Shown here one piece after another: positions 26,601 to 36,887 of a stretch of DNA of 64,000 nt. Positions within the stretch are counted from its first letter, which is position 1. Each line of letters begins with the position of its first letter. Made by a program: the position numbers and the translations under genes. Source of the DNA: Fulvia fulva (taxonomy: Eukaryota > Ascomycota > Dothideomycetes > Mycosphaerellales > Mycosphaerellaceae); contig NC_063020.1 in assembly GCF_020509005.1 (NCBI RefSeq), positions 2,542,001 to 2,606,000 on the forward strand. The letters run 5' to 3'. The notes under the pieces are model-generated. The model had not been told where the DNA came from. It worked only from the letters and a program-made list of their open reading frames with translations, and did no database searches.

Positions 26601-29600
26601 TGGCGTTTGAATGATCACCAAGCCAGGGGAGCTCCCGGAAGGCTGGATAGTAGTAACAATCGTTGGACCCGTAAGTACATCGGAGCCGCTGTAAGGTTGC
26701 GTAGTAGTGAGGTAGAGCTCGGAGATCAAGAGCGAAGAGCTTGAAGCAGCTTCGGAAGGCAGGCTAGGTGTTTGAATGATTACCAAGCCCGGTGAGCTGC
26801 CAGACGGGCTGATCGTCGTGATTGTGATGGGAGCGGTGATCGCACTCGTCCCATCATAGGGCTGGGTCGTAGTGAGGTAGAGCTCAGATATCGAGGCCGA
26901 CGGGGTTGATGTGGCTTGAGGAGCCGGGCCAGGTGTCTGGATAATTACCAAGCCAGGCAAGCTTCCTGAAGGGCTCCGGGTGGTAAAGGTTATCGGAGCT
27001 GTGATCGCACTCACACCTTCGTATGGCTGGGTTGTGGTTAGGTAGGCATCCAGGTCCGTCGTTTGGAGTGAGCTCGATGGTAAGGCCGCAGTAGGCGTTT
27101 GAATTATGACTAGCCCGGGCAAGGTCCCCGATGGCCTGATCGTCGTAATTGTGGTCGCCTGCGATATGCTCTCTGAGCCAGTGTATGGCTGCGTGGTAGT
27201 AAGGTAGACCTCGGCTGTGGAAGATGGCTCCGACGATGGAGTTGGTGAAGCTGGAGTCTGGATCACCACAATACCAGGCAAGGTCCCCGAGGGGCTATAC
27301 GTTGTGATCGTGGTTGGAGCAGTGAGCGCTTCGGTTCCAGTCCAGGGCTGTGTTGTGGTCAGAAACGACTGCGGTGGAGAAGGGACCGGCGTCTCGATGA
27401 TGATGAGGCCGGGTTCGCCATTGATAGGCGGGTAGGAAGCGGCAGTAACAGGTGCTGTAATCTGCGACGTCCCTCCATAGGCGCGAGTGGTAGTCAGATA
27501 GTACTGCTCGCTAATGACCGACACTGGAGTCTCGATTATGATGAGGCCAGGATTGGTGCCCGCAGGAGCAAAGGACCCTGCTGTGATAGCTGCCGTGATC
27601 GAGGAAGCTCCAGTATAGGCGCGTGTTGTCGTTTGGTAGTACTGAGTGTCTGGAGGTGGAGGTGGCATTTCGATCACTATTAGGCCAGGGTTGCTGCCAG
27701 ATGGAGGGAACGATGTGGCAGTGATCGGGCCAGAGATAGACGACGTCCCTGAATATGCCCGCGTGGTTGTAGAATAGGCGTCTGAAAGAGCTGCCGACAC
27801 GGGTGTCTCGATGATGATCAAACCAGGAGTGTCGCCCGTGGGAGCGTATGAACCGGCAGTTATGGCAGTTGACAGGCTTGATGTACCTGTGTAAGGACGC
27901 GTGATCGTGGAGTAGTATGTGGCACTGCTGTATGTGGCACTGCTCACTAGTGGCGGAGTTTCGATGACAATCAGTCCAGGACCTCCCGCTGAAGGTGGAT
28001 ACGATTCTGCTGTGATCGCGCCCGTCAAATGCGAAGCTCCAGTATATCCACGAGTCGTCGTGAGATAGTACGATGGCGCGGGACTGGCCGGCACAGGGGT
28101 CTCAATCACGATCAGCCCAGGATTGGTGCCTGAAGGTGGGCTTGATTCCGCGGTGATCGCTGCTGTGATCTGCGAGCTGCCGCTGTATGCTCGTGTAGTC
28201 GTGATATAGTACTGTTCGACGCTGCTCAACGATCTTGGAGGAAAGTTTACGTCGCTAGATGTGCTTGAAGCGGAGAGCACAGTGTCCTGTGAGTTGGACG
28301 CCGAAGTGATCGATAATGCAGGATCTAGAGAAGAGGCTGCTGAAGGCGACGTCGACAGCGTTGAGTCTGCATTGGGAGCTGAGGCGATCGATGATGTTGA
28401 ATCTGGGGAAGAGGCCGAAGAAGAGGTCGACAACTCTGAATCTTGTAGGCTTGACCCTGACATGGTCGTGGTTGCAGAATCCGGCGAGGAGATCGAAGTC
28501 GATATTGGCGGCACCACCAACGGGCCTGGTGTACTCAACTCCGGGGTAGCCAAGGATGTCTGATCAGACGCTGAGGTCGCCGTCTGTGGTACGCCAATGA
28601 TTATCGTACCCTGCTGTAAGGCATCAGGCGGCACGCTGGATAGAGTAATTGTTGCCGTGAAATCGCCATAAGATGTGGATGTGATGTAGCCCAGCAGTAA
28701 GCTCGATGTCGCTGTGGCCTCTGGCTGCAATGAGCTGCTGCTGCTGTACGTACTGGTCGAAATGGCGGTAGCGGTGTTTGTTGTGAACGTGGCCGATGGA
28801 TTAGCTTCGGCCTCATCTTGAGCACTGAGAACTGCACGAACTCTAAACCCAAAGACGAAGCTAGGTCGAGACACCACATTGGCAGTTCCGTTCAACATCG
28901 CGCCAATGCCCTTTTCATAGCACACATTGGTGTCGGTATCGAAAGCAGCCGCAACGCAGCCTTCAATCTCAGAGCACACTGCAACACAACCCTGCATCGT
29001 GTTGATGCCGACAATAGCAACGTAAACATCTCCCGGATAGTCCAATCCGCACTGGATCGCGTACGAGTTCTCACCACCAATGCAGTCTCCTGGAGTCGTG
29101 TATAGGGTGTTGTTCGATGCCGGACATACTATTGACATGGGCGAGGCGATTACACATGCCGATGTGGTGCTAGCTTCAATACTCGAAGTAGCTGAAGGAA
29201 CCTCCTCTGAGATCAGCGGAGGCAACCATGTAGGAGCTGGTAGAGATTGACCCGGCTCTATCTCGAGACCGGTTGTGCCACTTGGAATTGGAAGAGGAGC
29301 GGGAGTCTCGATGACGACAAGACCAGGAGATCCAGCGCTAGGGTCAGCTTGCGTAAAAGTGGTGGGCTCCGCAAGTATCGCACTCCCAGTATACTCTCTC
29401 GTTGTAGTAAGATAGAATTGGGCATCTGATGATTGCGATCCTACATCGCTGGTGCTTGTAGGAAGACCGGCAGACACGCTTTGAGCAGGTGACGCTGTCC
29501 CAGCATTCGATGTAGCGGCTACTGGAGTCTCAATGATTACAGTCCCTCTGATGCTAGCGCTAGGCTGTACGACTGTGATCGTGCGAGGAGCGCTCAGACT

Positions 29601-30959
29601 TGCCGTTCCAGAGTATTCCAGATAGCTGGTTTCGTAACTTTGAGGAGGATGAACGACGATGTATGTATCAGGTTGATCGGCGCTTGGATAGACTGTGGTT
29701 ATGGTGATTGCAGCGGACAAGCTAGACATCCCAGTGTATTGCTGGTTACTTGTGACGTAGAAGGACGTAGGCAGCAGAACAATGTATGTTCCAGCCTGCC
29801 CGCCGTTCGGTGGGATGGTAGTGACGGTTCGTGGCGTCGTGAAGGCAGAGTTTCCTGTATAGACCTGGAAGCTGGTCACGTAAACTGGAGGTTGCTGAAC
29901 GATATATGTACCGGGTTGATCGCCTTGCTGAGGCACCGTTGTAATAGTCCTAGGTCCTGTAAGGCTTGAAGGGCCAGTAAAGTACTCGTAGCTCGTGACA
30001 TAGACCAAAGGCTGCTGAACCACATAAGTACCTGGTCGATCGCCTTCTGGAGGTATGGTGAAGAGAGTCCTTGGTGCGGACAAGCTTGCGAGACCGGTGT
30101 AATATTCATAGCTCGTCACGTAGGTCACCGGCTGTTGGACAATGTACGTTCCAGGCTGGTCGCCCTGTGGATGTACAGTGGTCAGAGTCCGTGGCCCTCC
30201 AAGACTCGAAGATTCTGAATAATATTTGTAGCTCGTCACATAGCTCACGGGTTGTTGGACGATGTAGGTGCCAGATTGACCGCCCCGAGGCGGTACGGTT
30301 GTAAGAGTTCGTGGCCCTGGTAAGGTCGAGGATCCGGAGTAGTATTCGTAGCTTGTCACATAGCCGGGCGAAGGTTGGAGGACGATGTAAGTGCCAGGCT
30401 GATCGGCACTGGGTGAGATAGTCGTTCGAGTGGTTGCTAATGAAAGGACAGAGGTGCCGGTGTAGATCTCGTAGCTCGTTACATAAACAATGGGCTGCTC
30501 GACAATGTATGTACCAGCCTGACCTTTGCCAGGCGGGATCGTAGTCAGAGTTCGCGGTGCTGTGAGACTTGATGCGCCGGTGTAATACTGATAACTTGTG
30601 ACATAGCTATCACTTCCTTCCGGTGCTGTTGAATGAGTTTGCCCATCTGTAGCCTCGCTCGTTGTGGTTCTTCCAGGTGTGAGTTTACTGCTGGTCCGGC
30701 CTCGCAGACTGCTGTCGGCGCTGTTCGCGTCCTCTGTCTGTTCCGACAGTATCGATGTCGTGAGGGTGGTAGAAGGTGCCGTGTACGGTGGCGCAGGGCA
30801 AGTCGCATTGACACAGAAGAGCGTGTTCGCTGGTCCGATTTGTGTACCGCAGTGTTTGTAGACCACCACGGTGACGATCTTCGCGCCATCTGGACTTGCG
30901 GCGAGGTCGGAGACTGCCGCTAGGAGAAGGTAGACAGATGTTGCCAGTCTCCAACGCAT
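17610..30959 (-). CDS. Giant adhesin-like secreted protein (~4,247 aa): flocculin-like arrays, two PAN domains, duplicated beta-propeller-like C-terminus
   Basis: Twelve exons join in frame: 30959-26117, 26064-25448, 25394-25253, 25202-24807, 24747-24352, 24296-24018, 23962-22089, 22039-21917, 21863-21719, 21643-18877, 18823-18502 and 18449-17610. They total 12,744 nt, an exact multiple of three; the 11 introns are 49-75 nt and GT-AG. A signal peptide (residues 1-21) is followed by nine or ten flocculin-like repeats of about 38 residues (YVTSYEYYTG...PGTYIVQQP), PAN/Apple-like domain 1 (about 600-710), a Ser-rich linker, about 13 repeats (LTTTQPY.G...PGLVIIQTP), PAN domain 2 (about 1703-1810), about ten Ser/Thr modules, about 19 repeats of 37-38 residues (about 3010-3745), then two beta-propeller-like halves resembling DUF6923, each with a DGARC motif. 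No GPI signal is seen. Role in adhesion is inferred. Automated annotation might split it. Confidence 0.85.
19220..21420 (-). repeat. Flocculin-like tandem array 3 (~111-bp units)
   Basis: About 19 units of 111-114 bp lie in exon 10 of the giant gene, with the pattern SYVTTT.FVS.VPTPSTSTL, .TYTG and PGTLLVYAPW. Central units are close to each other in sequence, and units near both ends are more diverged, as expected of an array growing from its middle. Confidence 0.85.
21640..26150 (-). repeat. Ser/Thr-rich mucin-like modules with a recurring intron site
   Basis: About ten diverged modules carry the core (L/E)TS(S/A)G..IT.T.IS. Five have a phase-1 intron exactly at the Gly codon of this core (exon junctions 1/2, 3/4, 4/5, 5/6 and 9/10). 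Five copies in the long exon 23962-22089 have none. Exons 25202-24807 and 24747-24352 are both 396 nt. The PAN-like domain 2 at about 25480-25800 interrupts the run. Confidence 0.75.
26270..28220 (-). repeat. Flocculin-like tandem array 2
   Basis: About 13 units lie in exon 1 of the giant gene. The first six read TTTRAY.G.S.I...IT, and the last seven read TTTQPY.G...IT.PT.ITT..PSG..PGLVIIQTP. The two sub-families lie in separate runs, which suggests two rounds of local expansion. Confidence 0.8.
29525..30615 (-). repeat. Flocculin-like tandem array 1 (N-terminal)
   Basis: Nine diverged units of about 38 codons lie in exon 1 of the giant gene, with the pattern YVTSY..YTG.S.L..PRT.TT.PP...GTYIV. 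A tenth, more diverged unit lies at about 29290-29420 ahead of the first PAN-like domain. The pattern resembles flocculin repeats of yeast Flo proteins. Confidence 0.8.
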
Positions 30960-32089
30960 GGAAACGGTGCCTTTCGCAGAGGAAGCTGCGGCTCATCCTG
31001 TGCAATGGATGTGACAGCTTGAAAGTCCCCAAGAAGCGGTAACATGTGGCACTCCCGATGCTGCGCGGCCTTGCATTCCACCAGGGGACAGTTGTTAGCA
31101 ATGGCGAATACTAGTATGGTGGAGCCTTACCATGACGACGGAAGAAGTGGATCTATGAGGCCAGATTCCTGCATGATAAGATTAGATGGGGTCTCGATGG
31201 TCATGTCCGAGTTGTGTCGACATCAAACGATCCCGAAATCCATCACAACGAGGCCATAAGCTTCTCAGTGCCCATTGTGATGTCTCATTACCAACAGCAT
31301 ATCATTCGTCTTCTGCACAATCATCTTGTGGGCGGACTTGAGCCCGTCGCCGATACCAGCAGTACGGTGATAGCGGCACCGCAGAATGCTAAGGCGGTCG
31401 ATCATGCCGCAGGTACTTCATCCCTTGCGGCGGACATTGTGATATCTAAATGTCGGGTCTGGAGCACCAGCGGTCAGGACATCTTCCAGGTGAGATCAGC
31501 GCTCAATGTCGTCAGAAGGTCTTTCAAGCTGATCTTTCTGTGAGTGCCCCCTATGCAAATATCTCGGCCTGCCACTCATCGCGTTCTTGCAGGCACTGTG
31601 CGACGAGGTCGTATGGATCGTGGTGGGCATGAGCATGCGCCCCAGACCTTGAAAGCGTATGCTTGGGAGTCCTGCCAGGGGATATCACGACCTATGTAAT
31701 TAGTAGCGTGTGCTCTTCAAGAAGCCGTGAGACGCCTCGACGCGTCCTCGCGCGTTGTGAAGCCACGGAAGCCATCCAACGCCCCATGTGACCCCACTTG
31801 TCACGAAGGCCTGGGACACTGATCGTGAAGCTGAGAGTGTCAGTTACATGCAGTTTGCATGGCAACTGTTCTGATCTTGAAAGCAATCGATTGGTACATT
31901 GCTGTGAAGAGTGTCAAGTTTGGGCAAGTCGGAGGAAGCTGGCCATGTGAGGCAGCAAGTCAGGCATCCCTATCCTTGGCGCGCTAACCTCATTCGTAAC
32001 CCGAGCTTCGTCCTTCGTCACGCTTCGTCCACGATACAACTTCATCTTCACCTTCGACACGCTCGACACACATCCCAACCACAGTAAAG
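30960..32089. other. Divergent promoter region between the giant gene and the SR splicing factor
   Basis: About 1.1 kb lies between two divergent starts. The last 90 bases before 32090 are C/T-rich. No gene is seen. Confidence 0.5.
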
Positions 32090-33209
32090 ATGTCTCGAGG
32101 CGGCGGAACTACACTCTACGTGACCGGCTTCGGCCATGGCACGCGCGCGCGCGATCTGGCTTTCGAATTCGAGCGGTACGTCCTACGAGCATAGCGAATG
32201 CCCCATCGAGTCGGCGACGCGATCCTCCCTCGAGTCCCTTTATCCATCACAAGCCATCAATTGCGTGACAGCGGCGCGAGCAAACCATCGTGGCGATATC
32301 ACCTACCATCAAACGGCACGAGGAACCGTACCACACCATCCCCTATATACCCTAGATAGCCGGCGCGAACGCTCCCCGTGCTCGACTCCAGCCACCGACG
32401 AAACGAACACTACATTGACATCTCTCAAGGTATGGACGTCTTGTCCGCTGCGATATTCCAGCCCCACGCACTGCGTCTAGCAGACTGTAAGTCACCACAG
32501 ATACCTCGAGACTTCAATGCCACGTGCTAAACATCTATCAGCTTCGCCTTCGTGGAGTACGAGAGCCGTCGTGATGCTGACGATGCCTATCATGAGATGC
32601 ACAACAAGCGCATGGGTCGCGACGATGTGCTGAAGATTGAGGTAAGATGAGCACGTGCTTGTCGGACAATGCATGGCGGGACTGACACCTGCATAGTGGG
32701 CTCGCACACCACCATCTGCCAGCTGGCGCTTCGATGCTGGCAGCGAGCGCAACCGCGACAGCCGTGATGGCGGACGTGACGGCGGACGTGGTGGTGGCCG
32801 TGACGGAGCACGCGATGGAGGCCGATCCGATCGCCGCGAGCGCTCACCCCGCCGTGGCCGTTCTGGCAGCCCACCTCGCCGATCCCGCTACGAGGATGAG
32901 GGAACCCGCGACAGAGACTACGACCGTCGGGATCGTGACCGAGACACTAGGCGTGATCGCGAACGCACCCGCACTCCAGAAGACCGCGACCGTGATCGGG
33001 ACATGAAGGATCGCGACCGAGAGGAAGAGCGAGAGCCAGAGCGTGAGCGTGAGTACGAGCGTGAGAACGGCACCAACGGCGAAGAGCGTAAGGGTAAGCA
33101 TATCCCCGGTGAGATGGATGAAGTCTGGTGCTGATTGTGTGAAGAAGAGCGCGAGCCCGAGGAAGCGGCGGCACCCCCTGCCCACGAGGATTTGGACACG
33201 GCCGAGTAG
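32090..33209 (+). CDS. srp2: SR-type pre-mRNA splicing factor with one RRM
   Basis: It is a nuclear RNA-binding protein that guides splice-site choice. Five exons join in frame: 32090-32175, 32430-32486, 32542-32641, 32697-33093 and 33145-33209, giving 234 residues. The RRM spans about residues 8-80 with RNP2-like TTLYVTGF and RNP1-like RLFAFVEYE; the family block KIEWARTPPSASWRFD follows. The rest is an Arg/Asp/Glu/Gly-rich low-complexity region instead of a pure RS repeat, with SPRR and SPPRR motifs. Intron 1 is 254 nt, long for this genome. Keeping the last intron would end the protein at a TGA near 33134, with a different tail. Both features fit the self-regulated splicing known for SR genes, but that is inference here. 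Confidence 0.9.
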
Positions 33210-33748
33210 AGGTTTGTTGCTAACTGTCGGTCTCAGCACACATGTTCGAAGTATGTCTTCGGTAAACATGGCGGGAAGTCATGCCCTCAAAGACAAAATT
33301 GCAACAACAAGGCGTTGGGTCAACTACTGAGTGTATTAGTTCGAAGGACGGACTTCATTTCGCGGATCTGCTCAGAAGCAAGACCGAATCGATTACCACG
33401 AAGCGAAGCGAACGGATTCGCAACCTCGTCCAACCCATCCCCGTCGTCGTCCCCATCGCGCGTGCAGCCAGCAACAGTCGAAGACAAACGCCCGGCGAGC
33501 CGCATTCCCCACCACGTCGTCCTTTCGCCTGCCCGTCGTCCATGCCCCCGCGCTAGTTGACAGCACCATTGACACGTCCTCGCCGCCGCCGCCGCCGCCG
33601 CTTCCGCCACGAATTCACGAACTGACAGGTGAGCAGAACAACTTTCCTACTCTTCTCACTCTCGTACATGACCGATCTCGTGATAGATATGATGCGCACG
33701 TGGTAGGCATTGGGCTTGATCCCCAAATGTGGTAAATAGGATTTGATA
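33210..33748. other. Convergent 3' flanks of the SR factor and transporter genes
   Basis: The region contains a C-rich stretch from 33410 to 33600 and a CCG microsatellite. Open frames in it are low-complexity shadows. No gene is called. Confidence 0.5.
33581..33601. repeat. CCG microsatellite
   Basis: Seven GCC/CCG triplets follow one another in noncoding sequence between two convergent genes. Confidence 0.85.
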
Positions 33749-35413
33749 CTATTCAAGATCTTCCGGCCTCTTGACTGGACTTTGACTCTTACCATGCGCC
33801 AAATTCCCATTTGCTTGGCTATGCTGCCCGCCAGACTCAACATGATGTGTCGCCAGACTTAGACTGTGCCTCATGAGGCCGTCATTAGTACTCGTACTGT
33901 CTCTGCCGACTGCGAAAGCGTCATCGTCGTCGTGTGAACTCCTGGTCTTGCCCGCCGGCACGCGTCCGCCCAACCCATCATCTTCAACCATCTGATGAGT
34001 CTCCCGCTTCGCGTCTCGCTTCATCTTATCATACTTGACCCAGTTGTAAGCCGCTATGCTAGCAATAGTCACAACCAAGCCAGAAATGTTGATCGGTGAC
34101 AGCTCGTCTCCAAACGTCAAGCTCGCCGCAGAGATTGTAAGGACTTCCTTGAAGATGCCGCAGACCGATAGTGTAACAACCGAAGATCGCTGTAGAAGTG
34201 CAAACTCTGCTGCCACCATCATGAATGCCAATACTCCGGGGAAGAGCATGATCATCGCCCCCAAGAAGTAGCCCTTCTGCTCCCCCAACACTGCAAGCCC
34301 GTCCAGCACCTGCTTCGGCCCCTCAATCGGTAATGCCAGAAGAAACAGGACCAGGAACATGACTGGCGTCAGAAAGAAAATGCTGCTGAAGGGATTGCTC
34401 GTAGCTTTATTCCTCAGTAGCAGAATCTGTGTAAGACTCCACCTAAAGCCGGAACAGAAAGACGCCGTCATGACCAGAATGAATCCCAGGGCGTTGAAGG
34501 CTGCTTCTCCAGAAACCATCATTATGACGCCGACTGTCATGGCGAGAATCACCATGCAGAGCTTCCAGGTCGGTGACTCGAGCCGGAAAATGAAGGCGAA
34601 AAGGAGAACGAAGGCGAGCACGGAGGACTTGCACATGGTGAAGAATGTTAGGGTTATGAAGCGCAAGCTGAAATTCCCGAGGCCGATGTCGAGGGCGGTG
34701 GCGGTGCCGCATGGAGCGATGCGGGTGAGGTAGAAGGATTTGGTCATGAGAGGGCTTTTGGTCCTTGAGGTGATGGTGTCGTTATCGTCTTCGTCGTGTT
34801 GAACGCGGGAGTAGCCCGAGCTATGCGGATCCTGAATATCTTTCGCGTTCCAAGGCCGGAATTTGGGGAACCACCAGATCGTTGCGGCCGCTGCTGAGAA
34901 TTGAACGAGCATGTGGATAGAGGTTGTGAAGAGGGGAAAGTGGAAGTCGAGATTCTCGGAGCTGAACATCCATTTGTTGTAGACGGAGATGGAGATGGAG
35001 AAGGTGTACCAGAGAGTTATGAGGAGGGCGTTGATGCTCATATGTCGTAGCATGGCTGCTTTTGCTATGCCTTCTTCTGCTTTCTTGTCCAAGGAGGAAG
35101 ATGCGACTCGTTCGTCCAGTTGTGTGTTCTGCCGTATCCGCCGCCGCCTCTTCTTGCGTTCTGTATGTGTGAGCCCGGTCTCCTCATCATCGTCTAGCTC
35201 TTCTTCCGACGATCGCATATCGTCCATTTCCAGATCGTCGCTGAGCGTTCCTGCTGATGCTTCCGATCCAGATCGATCTTCGGGGTGCCTGCCTCCCTCG
35301 CCAGTTTGACTCCTTGAGCCCTGGCCGCCACTGTTACTGCCTGCAGCTGCTTCAAACAACAACGATCCGCTTCGCCTTCGTGCGTGCGTTGGAGGAGATG
35401 TTGTGTCCTCCAT
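33749..35413 (-). CDS. Triose-phosphate/nucleotide-sugar transporter-like membrane protein (DMT superfamily)
   Basis: This intronless 554-residue protein matches fungal YMD8/SLC35C2-like members of the drug/metabolite transporter superfamily, which act in the Golgi or ER and move sugar nucleotides or phosphates; its own substrate is unknown. A charged, Ser-rich N-terminal region of about 120 residues contains an RKKRRRR-like basic cluster. About ten hydrophobic helices follow from residue 125 to 440, starting with LITLWYTFSISISVYNKW, typical of this family. The block CGTATALDIGLGNFSL, found in triose-phosphate-translocator-type proteins, precedes the conserved KSS motif. The C-terminal tail is hydrophilic. 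The ATG at 35413 is the first in frame. It could support cell-wall glycan synthesis alongside the mutase at the left edge, but they are 31 kb apart and that link is only functional. Confidence 0.88.
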   Translation of the reverse strand: MEDTTSPPTHARRRSGSLLFEAAAGSNSGGQGSRSQTGEGGRHPEDRSGSEASAGTLSDDLEMDDMRSSEEELDDDEETGLTHTERKKRRRRIRQNTQLDERVASSSLDKKAEEGIAKAAMLRHMSINALLITLWYTFSISISVYNKWMFSSENLDFHFPLFTTSIHMLVQFSAAAATIWWFPKFRPWNAKDIQDPHSSGYSRVQHDEDDNDTITSRTKSPLMTKSFYLTRIAPCGTATALDIGLGNFSLRFITLTFFTMCKSSVLAFVLLFAFIFRLESPTWKLCMVILAMTVGVIMMVSGEAAFNALGFILVMTASFCSGFRWSLTQILLLRNKATSNPFSSIFFLTPVMFLVLFLLALPIEGPKQVLDGLAVLGEQKGYFLGAMIMLFPGVLAFMMVAAEFALLQRSSVVTLSVCGIFKEVLTISAASLTFGDELSPINISGLVVTIASIAAYNWVKYDKMKRDAKRETHQMVEDDGLGGRVPAGKTRSSHDDDDAFAVGRDSTSTNDGLMRHSLSLATHHVESGGQHSQANGNLAHGKSQSPVKRPEDLE

Positions 35414-35858
35414 GATGGAGTCGTTGTGCTATCGTGGGGCTGACATGCGATCGTTGTGTCGCAATGCCACGAGGGTTTGTGTGCGATCGAGAGGTTGCTA
35501 CAGTGTGGCACAAATGGCCAGGCTCAGTGTAAGTCCGTTCAGCAGTATGGCCGCGGTGACTGCTATGCTACATATTCAAACGCATGATGTTGTTTCTCCT
35601 AATGATCAACAGCGTGTCGGACGCAGGGTCTCTCGGCTTCGGATGCTCCACGGGGGCCTTATTTTATCCTGGTCGTCTCACTGCTGAGACCACTTCTATC
35701 TCCTGTCGTTTCCCATCTCTCCAACAAGACAGGCGACACGCTCACAGCTGCGAGAGGGTTAGTCAGGCTGCAATGAAGGAAAGGCAAGCAGACGAGAGCC
35801 ACATCATGAGTTGCCATGATCTATTGACATCGCTATTTATCCTTGGTCTGCGGACCGG
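35414..35858. other. 5' flank of the transporter gene
   Basis: This is probable promoter of the transporter and 3' flank of the next minus-strand gene. No gene is seen. Confidence 0.5.
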
Positions 35859-36461
35859 TCACCGGCTACTCTGTTCGCGACTGATCTGAGCCCAATGCCA
35901 AAACTTGGAGCGTCTCTCCTGCTGCGCTGTCTCTACAGCCTCTGCCTCGATGACACCTCTCGCAACCAGGAGTCGCAGGAAGTCCATTGTCCACTCTTGG
36001 CAACGCCTGTTCTTTACCTATAGCTTATCAGTCAAGTAGCCACATGGCAGAACGCAACTTGTCTAGACTCACATCATCCACCGGAGCCAGAAAGTTCGCG
36101 CTCACGCGAGGAGGATCTATCCTCAATGCAAGCCTGTCAATCTCGCCTCTCGCGTTGTCTTCCTCCACCGCGTAGGCGTAAGTAGGAGTCCAGACAAGTG
36201 CTTGCTTAATCCTGCCAAGCGGCACCAGCTTTCGCAGGTCGGCCGCCTCAGCTGGGTGGAAGTCACGCTTGAACTGATGAGCGAAGCCTGCCATGGGAGC
36301 GCCTACAACATGTACGATCGTCCCTCTGCAGGCTTCGCTCTTGCTGTTTGGATCTTTGTGGCATCAGCTTCGTTGGGTATAGAAATGCCGAAGTGCGCGC
36401 GCTGTGAGGGCACCAGTCTTGACACCGCAAGGAAGACAGGTAGAGTAGACATTGTCACCAT
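35859..36461 (-). pseudogene. Small conserved fungal protein of unknown function, broken by a frameshift
   Basis: The gene reads from an ATG at 36461 (SRLVPSQRAHFGISIPNE). After about 36360 the frame shifts by one base, and the family-like sequence continues (GTIVHVVGAPMAGFAHQFKR, then FLAPVDD) to a GTGAGT donor at 36072. A normal intron (36018-36072, branch site CTGAC) leads to exon 2, 36017-35859, which encodes RRCQEWTMDFLRLLVARG and a TGA stop. This block order is familiar from small uncharacterised fungal proteins. The first frame meets a TAG before the conserved block, and no GT donor exists that would bridge the two frames. It is therefore a recent pseudogene or a one-base sequence error. 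An ATG at 36294 could make a shortened protein. Function is unknown. Confidence 0.6.
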
Positions 36462-36887
36462 CTTGTAGTGATTGCTGTTGCTATATCACGGCTCGTTGCT
36501 ACTTGCAGGTGCTGAGGTGCGGGCACAGCCCCTGCATCACAAGGCGGCAGGTGATCCGTCGATATTGTAACGTATCTGATGAGAGTTTGTGATCCAGTAA
36601 ATAGTACCGACCTGGCAAGAAGTGTACATGAGCATCGATGCGTCTGTGAAGAAGGGAAAGAGCGCCCTGAGTTTGACCAGGGCCGCGATGCATGCCTTGA
36701 GCTTGGACCAAGCACTTTCCCCACGAAACTGACGCGACTGTATTCGAACGCGTCTTCCATCCAACAAGAATCACATACTGTTTTTGACACAGATCACTAC
36801 ACCTCGTGCAGCCAAGATCCATCACGGAAGACAGTCGATCACAACCCACTGTCCTGATACGGGACAACACTACCAGTCTTCGCCACC
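36462..36887. other. Divergent promoter region upstream of MSH2
   Basis: About 430 bases separate the small minus-strand gene and MSH2. A Kozak-like CGCCACC stands directly before the MSH2 ATG. No gene is seen. Confidence 0.5.

Noticed and set aside
33320..33610. Minus-strand frame with an alanine tract
   Set aside because: The alanines come from the CCG microsatellite; nothing else in the frame looks coding.
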